The notes under the pieces: model-generated
Database searches by the model: none
The model's input: only the letters and a program-made list of their open reading frames with translations
What the model was told of the DNA's origin: nothing
Assembly (NCBI GenBank): GCA_900547825.1
Contig: URII01000044.1
Span: 1 to 22,701, forward strand
From: an uncultured Porphyromonadaceae bacterium
Lineage (GTDB): Bacteria > Bacteroidota > Bacteroidia > Bacteroidales > Muribaculaceae
Length of the DNA: 22,701 nt
Direction: 5' to 3'
Made by a program: the position numbers and the translations under genes
In this document: positions 14,444-22,558 of the stretch, in pieces
Layout of the letters: every line of letters begins with the position of its first letter
How positions within the stretch are numbered: position 1 is the first letter of the stretch

Positions 14444-15955
14444 ATGGACAATAAAAGACTTACCGCAGAGAACGGCAGGCCTGTTGCCGATAATCAGAAC
14501 ATTCAAACAGCCGGAGTGCGAGGTCCGGTATTGATGCAGGATCCATGGTATATGGAAAAACTTGCGCATTTTGACCGCGAAGTCATTCCCGAGAGGCGTA
14601 TGCATGCCAAAGGATCCGGTGCATTCGGCACTTTTACTGTGACAAATGATATCACCGAGTTTACCCGTGCTTCCATATTTTCCGAAGTCGGAAAAAGGAC
14701 GGAATGTCTCGTTAGGTTCTCCACTGTGGCCGGAGAGCGTGGAGCCGCCGATGCCGAGCGTGATATACGCGGGTTTGCCATGAAGTTTTACACCGATGAA
14801 GGTAATTGGGATCTTGTAGGCAACAACACTCCGGTGTTTTTTCTGCGTGATCCGCTTAAATTTCCGGATCTCAACCATGCCATAAAACGTGATCCGCGCA
14901 CAGGTATGCGCAGCCCTACAAGCAACTGGGATTTCTGGACATTACTTCCGGAAGCACTCCATCAGGTCACCATAACGATGTCGCCGAGAGGTATTCCCGC
15001 GTCATTCCGTAATATGCACGGCTTCGGAAGTCATACTTACAGTTTCTATAATAAAGATAACAAACGTATATGGGTGAAATTCCATCTGCGCACTCTTCAG
15101 GGTATTAAAAACCTTACCGACGAGGAGGCTGAGAAAGTGATAGCGAAGGACCGCGAATCGAATCAGCGCGACCTTTTCGAGGCCATAGAGCGGGGTGACT
15201 ATCCACGCTGGCTTATGCAGGTGCAGCTTATGACCCAGGAGGAGGCCCGTAAGTATCATATCAATCCGTTTGACCTTACCAAAGTGTGGTATCACAAGGA
15301 TTTCCCTCTTCGTGATGTAGGCATTCTGGAGCTCAACCGCAATCCTGAGAATTTCTTTGCCGAGATTGAACAGGTTGCCTTCAACCCGATGAATATAGTG
15401 GAGGGGATAGGATTCTCTCCTGATAAAATGCTTCAGGGACGCCTGTTCTCCTATGGCGACGCGCAGCGTTACCGGCTTGGTGTCAACAACAATCTCATAC
15501 CCGTGAACCAGCCTAAATGTCCGTTCCATTCCTATCATCGTGACGGGAAAATGCGCACCGACAACAATTGTGGCCGGACATTGTCATATGAGCCTAACAG
15601 TTTCGGAGAATGGAAAGACTCGCCCGGGATTAAAGAGCCCCCGCTTGAGCTGAATGGAGCCGCATATAACTATGATGAGCGTGAGTATGACGACGATTAT
15701 TACACTCAACCCGGCAAGCTATGGCGTCTTATGCCGGCTGAAGATCAGAAGCTGACATGCGAGAATACGGCCCGCGCCATGGACGGTGTGCCCCTGTTCA
15801 TAAAGCAGCGCCATGTCAGGGCGTGCCATAATGCTGATCCGGGCTATGGCTCCAAACTTGCCGAGGCCCTCGGCATAAGTCTTGAAGAAGCATTAGTGGC
15901 CGAAGACCCCGCTCATCCCGAATGGGACAAGCGGAACCTCCCTCCTAAGAAATAA
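14444..15955 (+). CDS. katA: monofunctional haem catalase (clade 3, small subunit)
   Basis: 503 residues, the normal small-subunit size. The distal catalytic histidine is H54 in RRMHAKGSGAFG. The distal asparagine lies in LVGNNTPVFFLRDPLKFPD, and the proximal haem ligand is Y337 in RLFSYGDAQRYRLG. These two numbers match those I recall for Proteus mirabilis catalase. The enzyme dismutates hydrogen peroxide to water and oxygen in the cytoplasm and protects an anaerobe against oxygen exposure. It has its own upstream region (178 bp shared with the divergent DXS-like gene) carrying a palindrome, and a strong hairpin after its stop. Gene symbol is by family; some Bacteroides name it katB. Confidence 0.96.
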   Translation: MDNKRLTAENGRPVADNQNIQTAGVRGPVLMQDPWYMEKLAHFDREVIPERRMHAKGSGAFGTFTVTNDITEFTRASIFSEVGKRTECLVRFSTVAGERGAADAERDIRGFAMKFYTDEGNWDLVGNNTPVFFLRDPLKFPDLNHAIKRDPRTGMRSPTSNWDFWTLLPEALHQVTITMSPRGIPASFRNMHGFGSHTYSFYNKDNKRIWVKFHLRTLQGIKNLTDEEAEKVIAKDRESNQRDLFEAIERGDYPRWLMQVQLMTQEEARKYHINPFDLTKVWYHKDFPLRDVGILELNRNPENFFAEIEQVAFNPMNIVEGIGFSPDKMLQGRLFSYGDAQRYRLGVNNNLIPVNQPKCPFHSYHRDGKMRTDNNCGRTLSYEPNSFGEWKDSPGIKEPPLELNGAAYNYDEREYDDDYYTQPGKLWRLMPAEDQKLTCENTARAMDGVPLFIKQRHVRACHNADPGYGSKLAEALGISLEEALVAEDPAHPEWDKRNLPPKK

Positions 15956-15974
15956 CCACCGGCATATACATGGC

Positions 15975-16011
15975 CATAGTGGCAAATTCCGGACAGGGAT
16001 TTGCCACTATG
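15975..16011. terminator. bidirectional terminator of catalase and DUF3089 gene
   Basis: CATAGTGGCAAAT (15975-15987) pairs over 13 bases with ATTTGCCACTATG (15999-16011), loop of 11, followed by TTTGATTCT on the plus strand. The right arm overlaps the last codons of the convergent lipoprotein gene. Confidence 0.8.
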
Positions 16012-16975
16012 TTTGATTCTGCCCTTTCCGATATGATTTTATTCTTTGCTTAAAGTTCTTGCGCAGGCATTCCTTGTACACCCATGGCTCGATGCCATGA
16101 TAGTCTCCTACATTAAGGATGTCAAGTATGTTGGGGAGATAGCTGCCATCGAATCCTGTGAGCACTAATACTTTGTGTGTTGGATCAACAGTGACTGTGA
16201 TGGTGTCGTCCAGAATAGCCGGGGTGTCGTCCGTGCGCCAGTTCACAGGATTTATGCACATAACGTTCGGTGCGGCAACAATGGGTTTTACGTATTCCAC
16301 CGATGATACTGAATTATAGCATATCGTAACTCCGGTGTCGAGCGAATCCTTGGCCGCTATTATCCATGGTGCTATGGCAACATCGTCGGGCGTCACTTTG
16401 TAACCGAGTACGTATGCTGCGATCATTCGTTTCCGTATGTTTTCGGGCATAGTCTTCAATAGTTCCACCACTGATTTGCCTCCTTGGCTGAATCCGGCAA
16501 TAATGAATGGACGTCCGTTGTTGAAATTTTCAATGAAATGGTTGAAAGCGTTTTGTATGTCGGTTAAAGAGACGTCATTATATCTTCGTGTTATGGTATC
16601 CTCGTTCAATGTGGCCCAAGAGTCAAGGGTGATATGGCGGTAGTAGGGCGAATAGAAATTATTGCCGTCGGCCATATATTCCGCCACTCCACCCATTTCT
16701 ATAGCCATATCGTCAAGATGTTTCTGATTATATACATCGGCATAATGGCAAATTTTCCCATCTTGTGTGGTCCAGTCAAATTCCCAGGTAGAAGGGATAT
16801 AGAACACATCAGCTTCATTGCCGGCTATATCATTAAGTTGGGTATACCACATCTTTTCGTCTGAATAGTCAGGTGCATCCGGCACATATTGTTCCTTATT
16901 ATCAGTTATATTGTTGGTGCCACAACCCCATAGCCAAACCAGCGCCGCAAATGTAAATATAAAATTCGGTTTCAT
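16007..16975 (-). CDS. DUF3089-type lipoprotein, alpha/beta-hydrolase fold
   Basis: 322 residues. A lipoprotein signal with C18 in WLWGCG gives an envelope location. The fold of alpha/beta hydrolases shows in ADVFYIPST (55-63) and the nucleophile elbow RPFIIAGFSQGG, with S163 in GFSQGG. A late D/H pair cannot be assigned surely, though DPTHKVLVLTGFDG and DYHGIEPWVYKE are candidates. The pattern matches the DUF3089 (PF11288) family; the substrate is unknown. The ATG at 16975 lies only 4 bp after a -7 element, so the mRNA may be leaderless. The start sequence is shared with the Fic gene 5.5 kb away. Confidence 0.82.
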   Translation of the reverse strand: MKPNFIFTFAALVWLWGCGTNNITDNKEQYVPDAPDYSDEKMWYTQLNDIAGNEADVFYIPSTWEFDWTTQDGKICHYADVYNQKHLDDMAIEMGGVAEYMADGNNFYSPYYRHITLDSWATLNEDTITRRYNDVSLTDIQNAFNHFIENFNNGRPFIIAGFSQGGKSVVELLKTMPENIRKRMIAAYVLGYKVTPDDVAIAPWIIAAKDSLDTGVTICYNSVSSVEYVKPIVAAPNVMCINPVNWRTDDTPAILDDTITVTVDPTHKVLVLTGFDGSYLPNILDILNVGDYHGIEPWVYKECLRKNFKQRIKSYRKGQNQT

Positions 16976-16987
16976 ACCACAAAGTTA
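16970..16987 (-). repeat. 18-bp direct repeat, copy 1 (promoter/start cassette of DUF3089 gene)
   Basis: TTTCATACCACAAAGTTA differs in one base from copy 2 at 22492-22509. Read on the minus strand it gives TAACTTTG, GTGGT and ATGAAA, meaning a -7 element followed after 4 bp by the start codon. A possible -33 CAAA (17010-17013) is 22 bp away, slightly too far. Confidence 0.6.
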
Positions 16988-17097
16988 ATAATTGAAGGGA
17001 TAAGATTTTCAAAAAATTTATTCAATTATAACGCTGTATTGGATAAAATAGGTGATATTTTGTTCAATACAATATCTGTATTGGCGATAGGTAGATA

Positions 17098-17314
17098 TAA
17101 GAACGAGGTTGGATCTAAAGATCAAACCTCGTTGCTTTGTGATCCGCCTGGGGAAACTTTGCGGATTTTATATCCTGATTATCAAATATTTATCTTGACT
17201 GATTTTTTGCAAGTCCAATGTTCGGGTCGTGTATCGCTTTCTGCGATGTTCCGCAGCTTGCGCTGCCGTTACCAAGTCAATCAGACTGTTGCCGATAGGA
17301 TTTCTCTTGTTTTA
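17098..17314 (-). ncRNA. candidate structured small RNA downstream of the STAND gene
   Basis: In the 394-bp gap 16976-17369 a minus-strand TAATTTTG (17328-17321) could start a transcript that ends at a strong hairpin (17133-17102). Between them, on the minus strand, lie CTGATT/AATCAG (17284-17279 with 17204-17199), GCAGC-GCAA-GCTGC with a GNRA tetraloop (17266-17253), ATCGC/GCGAT (17247-17233) and ATCCGC/GCGGAT (17166-17161 with 17147-17142). The GC content of this piece is well above that of the adjacent STAND gene. No believable protein is encoded. A read-through 3' end of the STAND mRNA is the alternative. The rest of the gap shows an imperfect direct repeat built on CTGTATTGG (17033 and 17076) and no gene. 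Confidence 0.45.
17102..17133 (-). terminator. terminator hairpin
   Basis: AACGAGGTT plus GATC pair with GATC plus AACCTCGTT around a 4-base loop, 13 pairs with one mismatch. On the minus strand it is followed by CTTATAT. It would end either the candidate small RNA or the STAND transcript; no plus-strand gene precedes it. Confidence 0.65.
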
Positions 17315-17320
17315 TCAGTG

Positions 17321-17328
17321 CAAAATTA
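17321..17328 (-). promoter_or_regulatory. -7 element of the candidate small RNA
   Basis: Minus strand TAATTTTG, 42 bp downstream of the STAND stop codon. A -33 TTTG is not seen at the right spacing, so support is partial. Confidence 0.35.
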
Positions 17329-17369
17329 GTATTTTTATTTGAAACTCACTCTAAATATTGGTTAATCAA

Positions 17370-20300
17370 TCATAAATCATGATTGATTAGTTTTATCGCA
17401 TTTTTAACAGAAAGAGGATTGGAGTGTCTTTGTAATCGTCCTTGTTGAATAGATTCAATTTGATAATTAATCCAGAGATAATCTGAAGATTCAGAAACTA
17501 AATTGCGCAACGAATCTATTACGATATCAGTATTCTCATCTTTAATTAACGCTATATATTTAATAGCTCTAATACATTGGGAAGGCCATTGATTAAACTG
17601 TGCCTTAAAATCATGTGATATCTTAAGTATTTCAATTAATATGGGAAGATCTTCTATCGAAGAATAATGAAGACTTGGAGCATCACATAGGTCTCCGAGA
17701 AATGTTGGATTTGATTTACATATATTTAGCAAATCAATTAACGAATCGTTGTCACCAATAGATAGAAGATAAAATAAAGCCAGACGGCTATTGTCATCAG
17801 AATCTTGTGTTCTTATATTTTTCATGCAAGAGATAATTTCATCTTGCATATCTTCGGATTCTCTAATATATCTTATAGCGTATAATTGCAAACTCGGAGG
17901 GAAAGTATTATAATATTGCTTTATTATATGATTGCCTTTTTCACCGATACTATTAATACTATCCACAATGATATGTGAATAATAGAATCTGGGATCACAA
18001 GCAATATTTATCACCTGCGGCATACACCTGAACAATCGTTCTTTTATCACATATGAAGTTAATTGCAATAAATGCAGCTGATTGTTTTCGTACTTGAATA
18101 CCTCTAACAATGATTGTATGGCCCTATCAAGCTGTTCTTTAGTTAAATGCCTTATGGCGTAGGAGAAGAAATTATTAGGACTATCGCATTGCGAGATATT
18201 ATCAGGCGTTAATGCCGCATATTTCAGATTCTCAATAATAACGTGTTCGGGAAGTCTGATATCATACCGAATCGCAATTATTAAACATGCAATAATTACG
18301 GATTCTGTCGCGGTCTCTATTAAGTCATTAATTGCAACTTCAAGTTCTTTTTTTTGCTGATCAGATAATGTGATTGATAAATTGTGATTTCCGATAATCT
18401 CAATGCGAAAATCATCATAGTAATGCTTATCCTCCGCTTTTGCTATCAGTGCAATTGAAGAATAATTTGACTTTAACTCATTCTCAACTGTCTGACAAAA
18501 CCAATAGATATAAGTATTAGTAGGTATATCCTTATGTTCTAAATCACTTAAATATTTACATATCGGTGTTTCACCGGAATCCTTTAGCAATTCCTTTATT
18601 GTGGATATAAATAAATCATGATCGATTAATACCTGTCTGCTGTCTTCTTCATGCTTATCCCAGTCAATTGCTTGGTTAATACGAAATTGTTTAAAGTTAG
18701 AGTCTAACCAAAAATCAACACGGCTATCAATTTCGGGATCCAGACCGGATTTTATCCAATCCAATATAAACATATTATCAATGGAACAGTCCATTTCGGA
18801 CGCTATTCTATCTACATCGTCTGGTGATATGTACAATGAAATTATTGCACGATGTTCGCGCAACTTTAGCCCGGCATTTTCTTCTTTCAAGCAAACACTC
18901 ATTTTTTGAATAGTTGTGGCCAGCTTATCATGAGCGTCATTGTACTTTGTAACGAATGTCCTTATTGTGCAAAAAACTTTTTGCAATAACGCACCAGAAA
19001 AGACTCGTTTGATCAGTATTTTTTCCCAAGTTGATTCAATGAGTTCCAGTAATTCAGCATTTACATCTACCTCCATAGACCGCTCAATCACTGTTAGCAG
19101 ATTGATGAAAGAGTTATATGCCTTTTCCTCGCTTGAAGTATGTCCCCTCTCTGCTATCCATTTCTCGGCCATGCAATTCATTGCAAGAGATAGATTGTGT
19201 GCCTTTTTGATTTTTGAGAATACAAGATCAACAAGTTCCTCATCAATCGGACGCCTTACATTATTCGTGTCTTTATGTCTTTTATTATCTCCAATATTCT
19301 CTGTTATGAAATTTATATATCCATCCACATCATCAAGTCCGGATATAAGAGAAACAATTTCCTTTAGTAGTATTTGATTCGATGAATGGTAAATGCCGAT
19401 AAGGTAATCTACCGTTTTTGAATTATGAAAAACCTTGTTTCCTAAGGGAACATATATGAACCATTTTTCTTCATCAGCATATACATTCTTCCTTATGTGT
19501 TCTAAAGTAATCTTAATTAGTTTATCCTCTATTCCGTAAGCTTGTATTATATCTGAACTTAGCGCCGCAACTGTTGAAAACAAAAGATAACCATAACTAT
19601 CTTTGATTTCCACGCTCTCATATTCAGAAATAATTAATTCTAAAGATTCTCGATATATACAATGATTGGCTAATCTTCTATGAAAATTAGAGTTATAATC
19701 ATTAGGACCTGATATGCCCAGGCGTTTATATTTTATCAACAAATCTTTAAACGTAGAAATAACAACGGTTCTCGGCAGACTATGCGGGTCTAAACTGATA
19801 ATACTGATTTTATCATGTTTTGACAACCATTCAACTAATTGTTTATAGGTATCGCCTTTCTTATCTAAACTTGCCATTAGTAGTTCAAACACATCAAGCC
19901 ATGCAGGATTTACACATGAATACTCAGCATCACGCAGTTCTGCTAACTTCAGTATTTCATCTGCTGTTTTATTTAACAGCATACGAACTACGAAATAATT
20001 AAGGAATATGTTTTTTGTGAAGCTATACTTTTTATCTTCAGATCTTTTGAATATCGCAAATCTTAGACAATGGGATATTTTATCCTTATCATATCTGAAA
20101 CTGTCAATTAGTTCGGTTTCTGTGAGTTCTTTCCGTTCTGAAAGTTGTAGAACAAATGCTATTTTACTTAGCATAGAATCTCCATATGTTTCAGAAGACA
20201 TATCGCCGGCAGGGAATATGGAATCATCTGTTTCATAGCTTTTGGATATAATAGTTTTGATTATATCCATTCTATCTGAGGGCAAACTGTCATTAGTTCT

Positions 20301-21473
20301 GTAAATCGAAATAAGTGAATTGAGATAAAACGGTTCAAAAGCCAACTCCCATAAATTCCTTGAAATCAATTCATCACTGAATGAACCAAAATCAATGGCA
20401 TTATTCTTGATGACATTTTTAATTGTATCTAATGTAAGACTCTCTAAATTTAGTCTTTGGAAACTTGCCAACATACCACTGTTTATATAGTTTCTGCGGC
20501 AAGTTATAACAATTCTCAATTCCGAATTCTCCTTAGATAAATCTTCAACTATTCTATGTAGCCTATTTCGCTTATCTTCGCGCGGTTCATCAAAACCATC
20601 AACAATTAAAACCATTTTGCGCAAAGGTGCATAAAATGGCAGCAATATCGCATCATTATTGAAGTCACGAGCTTTGATTAAAATAGGATAGTTTGTGTCA
20701 TCAGATTGTAGTTTATGAAATAAATTTATTGCCTCATGGGATTTGCCCACTTGTGCCGCACTTACTAATAGCCATAGTTTTTTATTCTCAAACCCCGATA
20801 CTTTTCCTGAGACAAAATTATATAGTGTATCTGAGGGATACTGTTCTTTTTGAAAGTATGCTTGATACTCATTTTCGGCAGGAATTGAAACTATTCGTGG
20901 ATAATATTCTTCAAGATTAGCTATTGACTGGGTTGAAGATGTTTCTATTAATTGATCTATCGGAGATTCTCCGACCCAATCCTTGAGTATATTATATATT
21001 TTGCTGGATAAGGAGGGACGTGAACTAATTAATTTTATAATACTTGAAAAGTCATAATAATCTTGTGAAAATGAAAACGTAGTCTTTCCACATGGTAAAT
21101 ATTGTGTCCTTTTTTTATTTGATTTCTCAGTTAATGCAAAATATATGAGGTGATAACCATCAAGGCCTTCAAGTTTTGCGACACAATTAACTGTATTTTT
21201 AATTTTGGTCAGATCTGTCCTACTACTTACCTGAACACAAATTTTGTTTGATTCATCAATTAAATCAATCCCTTCTACATTGGTTTTTCCAACTTTATGG
21301 TTTAAGTTCTCTAACTGATATCCAAATGTTTCATTCAACAATAACAATACTAAATCTTCCAAGAAAAGATTCGTATCATAATGCCCAACACTGTTATTGA
21401 GTTTAACGTATGAACATACCTCAGACAAGATTTGCTTAACATGAGCGGTTAGCTCAATATGGGAAAGTTTCAT
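17370..21473 (-). CDS. SMEK-domain STAND NTPase with long helical C-terminus (putative antiviral protein)
   Basis: 1367 residues. Residues 1-100 or so match the SMEK domain of bacterial conflict proteins, with YQLENLNHKVGKTNVEGIDL (52-71) and KICVQVSS (77-84); D70 and Q81 sit where restriction-endonuclease-like folds have their acidic and Q/E residues. An NTPase follows: Walker A SAAQVGKS (238-245, first Gly replaced by Ser), Walker B VLIVDGFDE (288-296), and an IVITCRR sensor-type strand (321-327), as in STAND/NACHT proteins. A winged-helix-like part ends near YSFTKNIFLNYFVVRMLL. The remaining 850 or so residues are alpha-helical, probably a repeat-type sensor. Avs proteins share this order: N-terminal effector, STAND switch, C-terminal recognition. 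Codon use is strongly AT-rich, unlike the core genes. Start is 13 bp after the Fic stop, so an operon is likely. The domain reading is confident; antiviral action and nuclease activity are inference. Confidence 0.8.
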   Translation of the reverse strand: MKLSHIELTAHVKQILSEVCSYVKLNNSVGHYDTNLFLEDLVLLLLNETFGYQLENLNHKVGKTNVEGIDLIDESNKICVQVSSRTDLTKIKNTVNCVAKLEGLDGYHLIYFALTEKSNKKRTQYLPCGKTTFSFSQDYYDFSSIIKLISSRPSLSSKIYNILKDWVGESPIDQLIETSSTQSIANLEEYYPRIVSIPAENEYQAYFQKEQYPSDTLYNFVSGKVSGFENKKLWLLVSAAQVGKSHEAINLFHKLQSDDTNYPILIKARDFNNDAILLPFYAPLRKMVLIVDGFDEPREDKRNRLHRIVEDLSKENSELRIVITCRRNYINSGMLASFQRLNLESLTLDTIKNVIKNNAIDFGSFSDELISRNLWELAFEPFYLNSLISIYRTNDSLPSDRMDIIKTIISKSYETDDSIFPAGDMSSETYGDSMLSKIAFVLQLSERKELTETELIDSFRYDKDKISHCLRFAIFKRSEDKKYSFTKNIFLNYFVVRMLLNKTADEILKLAELRDAEYSCVNPAWLDVFELLMASLDKKGDTYKQLVEWLSKHDKISIISLDPHSLPRTVVISTFKDLLIKYKRLGISGPNDYNSNFHRRLANHCIYRESLELIISEYESVEIKDSYGYLLFSTVAALSSDIIQAYGIEDKLIKITLEHIRKNVYADEEKWFIYVPLGNKVFHNSKTVDYLIGIYHSSNQILLKEIVSLISGLDDVDGYINFITENIGDNKRHKDTNNVRRPIDEELVDLVFSKIKKAHNLSLAMNCMAEKWIAERGHTSSEEKAYNSFINLLTVIERSMEVDVNAELLELIESTWEKILIKRVFSGALLQKVFCTIRTFVTKYNDAHDKLATTIQKMSVCLKEENAGLKLREHRAIISLYISPDDVDRIASEMDCSIDNMFILDWIKSGLDPEIDSRVDFWLDSNFKQFRINQAIDWDKHEEDSRQVLIDHDLFISTIKELLKDSGETPICKYLSDLEHKDIPTNTYIYWFCQTVENELKSNYSSIALIAKAEDKHYYDDFRIEIIGNHNLSITLSDQQKKELEVAINDLIETATESVIIACLIIAIRYDIRLPEHVIIENLKYAALTPDNISQCDSPNNFFSYAIRHLTKEQLDRAIQSLLEVFKYENNQLHLLQLTSYVIKERLFRCMPQVINIACDPRFYYSHIIVDSINSIGEKGNHIIKQYYNTFPPSLQLYAIRYIRESEDMQDEIISCMKNIRTQDSDDNSRLALFYLLSIGDNDSLIDLLNICKSNPTFLGDLCDAPSLHYSSIEDLPILIEILKISHDFKAQFNQWPSQCIRAIKYIALIKDENTDIVIDSLRNLVSESSDYLWINYQIESIQQGRLQRHSNPLSVKNAIKLINHDL

Positions 21474-21486
21474 TGGGTAATTCGAT

Positions 21487-22497
21487 TTAATTGTTTACTT
21501 GCCATTGGCCGCCTTTGTCGGGGCCGATGCGGTGGAGGATGCCTTCGGCTTTTAGGTTGGCAAGGTGGCGCTGGATGCCTTTGGCGGAGATGCCTATTTC
21601 GGCAGCGAGTGCGGTCGCGCTCAATTTGGGATTTTGGCGTAACATGTCTATGATTTTGTCGCGGGTTTTCTTGGGCTTTGTAGGGGTGGCGCCCTTTTCT
21701 ATTATAGGTTCGCTTTTTCCGATGGATTCGGTATATATCGCTATATCACGCGACAGGTGTGCAATCATTGTTTCGGTCATGGAGTTGCGGAAGATTGATA
21801 AATCCCCTTCTTCGCGTGTCGCGACCAATGCCTTGATGTATTCCTCCTTGTCATCGCTGAATATTCGTGAGGGTATCAGTCCATATTCAAATTGCAGCCA
21901 GTTCATCAACAAACGCGCCATGCGTCCGTTGCCATCGGCCCACGGATGAATTGTCACCAGATTATAGTGCGCGTCAAAACTCAGGTCATAAAGCTGCTGC
22001 ATAGTCATTGACGATGCGTTTCGCCGGACGGCATTCAAAGCGTCGCAAAACTCTTTCAATTTCTGCGGCACCTTGTTGAAAGCCATATAAGATTTACCAC
22101 CGACGCCGGCAGTTACATTCAACAGGCGCAAGTCACCGTTTGCCGACGAGAAATCGCCCAATGCTGTATGATATTCAGCACCGGTATTCTTCATTGTCAA
22201 GGCCGACAGTTCTTTGAGCCGGTTAACCGTAATATCGGTGTGGCTTCGGGCATATACCAACACGCGCTCGTATGCGGCTTTGAGGTCAAGATTCATGTTT
22301 TGTTCAACAATGCTTTTGCCCTTAATGGCAATGCCGTTGTCAAACATAATCTGATTTTCAAGCTCCGTAATGGTCGAGCCTTCAATCGCCGTCGAATGGG
22401 TTATGATGGAATACAGATAAAACTTGTCATAGTCCAGCTGTTGGTCTATGCCAAGTTCTCGGTATCTACCTACTAATTCCTCTAATTTAGTTTTCAT
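21487..22497 (-). CDS. Fic-family protein (AMP-transferase type) with C-terminal winged helix
   Basis: 336 residues. The Fic core has the motif HPWADGNGRMARL with H184, the HxFxDGNGRxxR loop that binds ATP and modifies a hydroxyl of a target protein. The N-terminal helix carries S35-T-A-I-E39-G40, the [S/T]xxxE[G/N] inhibitory motif of class II Fic proteins, so the enzyme is likely self-inhibited. A C-terminal winged helix (about 283-330, LSATALAAEIGISAKGIQRH) suggests DNA binding or autoregulation. Its base composition is close to that of the core genes and clearly less AT-rich than the STAND gene behind it. The ATG is 4 bp after a -7 element. Whether Fic works with the STAND protein or only shares its promoter is not shown. 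Confidence 0.92.
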   Translation of the reverse strand: MKTKLEELVGRYRELGIDQQLDYDKFYLYSIITHSTAIEGSTITELENQIMFDNGIAIKGKSIVEQNMNLDLKAAYERVLVYARSHTDITVNRLKELSALTMKNTGAEYHTALGDFSSANGDLRLLNVTAGVGGKSYMAFNKVPQKLKEFCDALNAVRRNASSMTMQQLYDLSFDAHYNLVTIHPWADGNGRMARLLMNWLQFEYGLIPSRIFSDDKEEYIKALVATREEGDLSIFRNSMTETMIAHLSRDIAIYTESIGKSEPIIEKGATPTKPKKTRDKIIDMLRQNPKLSATALAAEIGISAKGIQRHLANLKAEGILHRIGPDKGGQWQVNN

Positions 22498-22509
22498 ACC
22501 ACAAAATTA
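22492..22509 (-). repeat. 18-bp direct repeat, copy 2 (promoter/start cassette of fic)
   Basis: TTTCATACCACAAAATTA, 17 of 18 bases equal to copy 1 at 16970-16987 and in the same orientation. It contains the fic start codon and the -7 element TAATTTTG. Confidence 0.6.
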
Positions 22510-22532
22510 GTGTTTTGTTCCAACATTTCAAT
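22502..22532 (-). promoter_or_regulatory. promoter of fic-STAND
   Basis: Minus strand ATTG (22532-22529), a 19-bp spacer, then TAATTTTG (22509-22502). Predicted start of transcription coincides with the fic ATG at 22497, so the message may be leaderless. Confidence 0.55.
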
Positions 22533-22558
22533 ATTTTCATCCTACATTTCTTCGTGGT

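Noticed and set aside
17039..17329. A 96-codon plus-strand ORF in the gap downstream of the STAND gene
   Set aside because: It runs through a strong terminator hairpin and several other stems on the opposite strand, has no recognisable domain or promoter, and its sequence looks like translated structured RNA.
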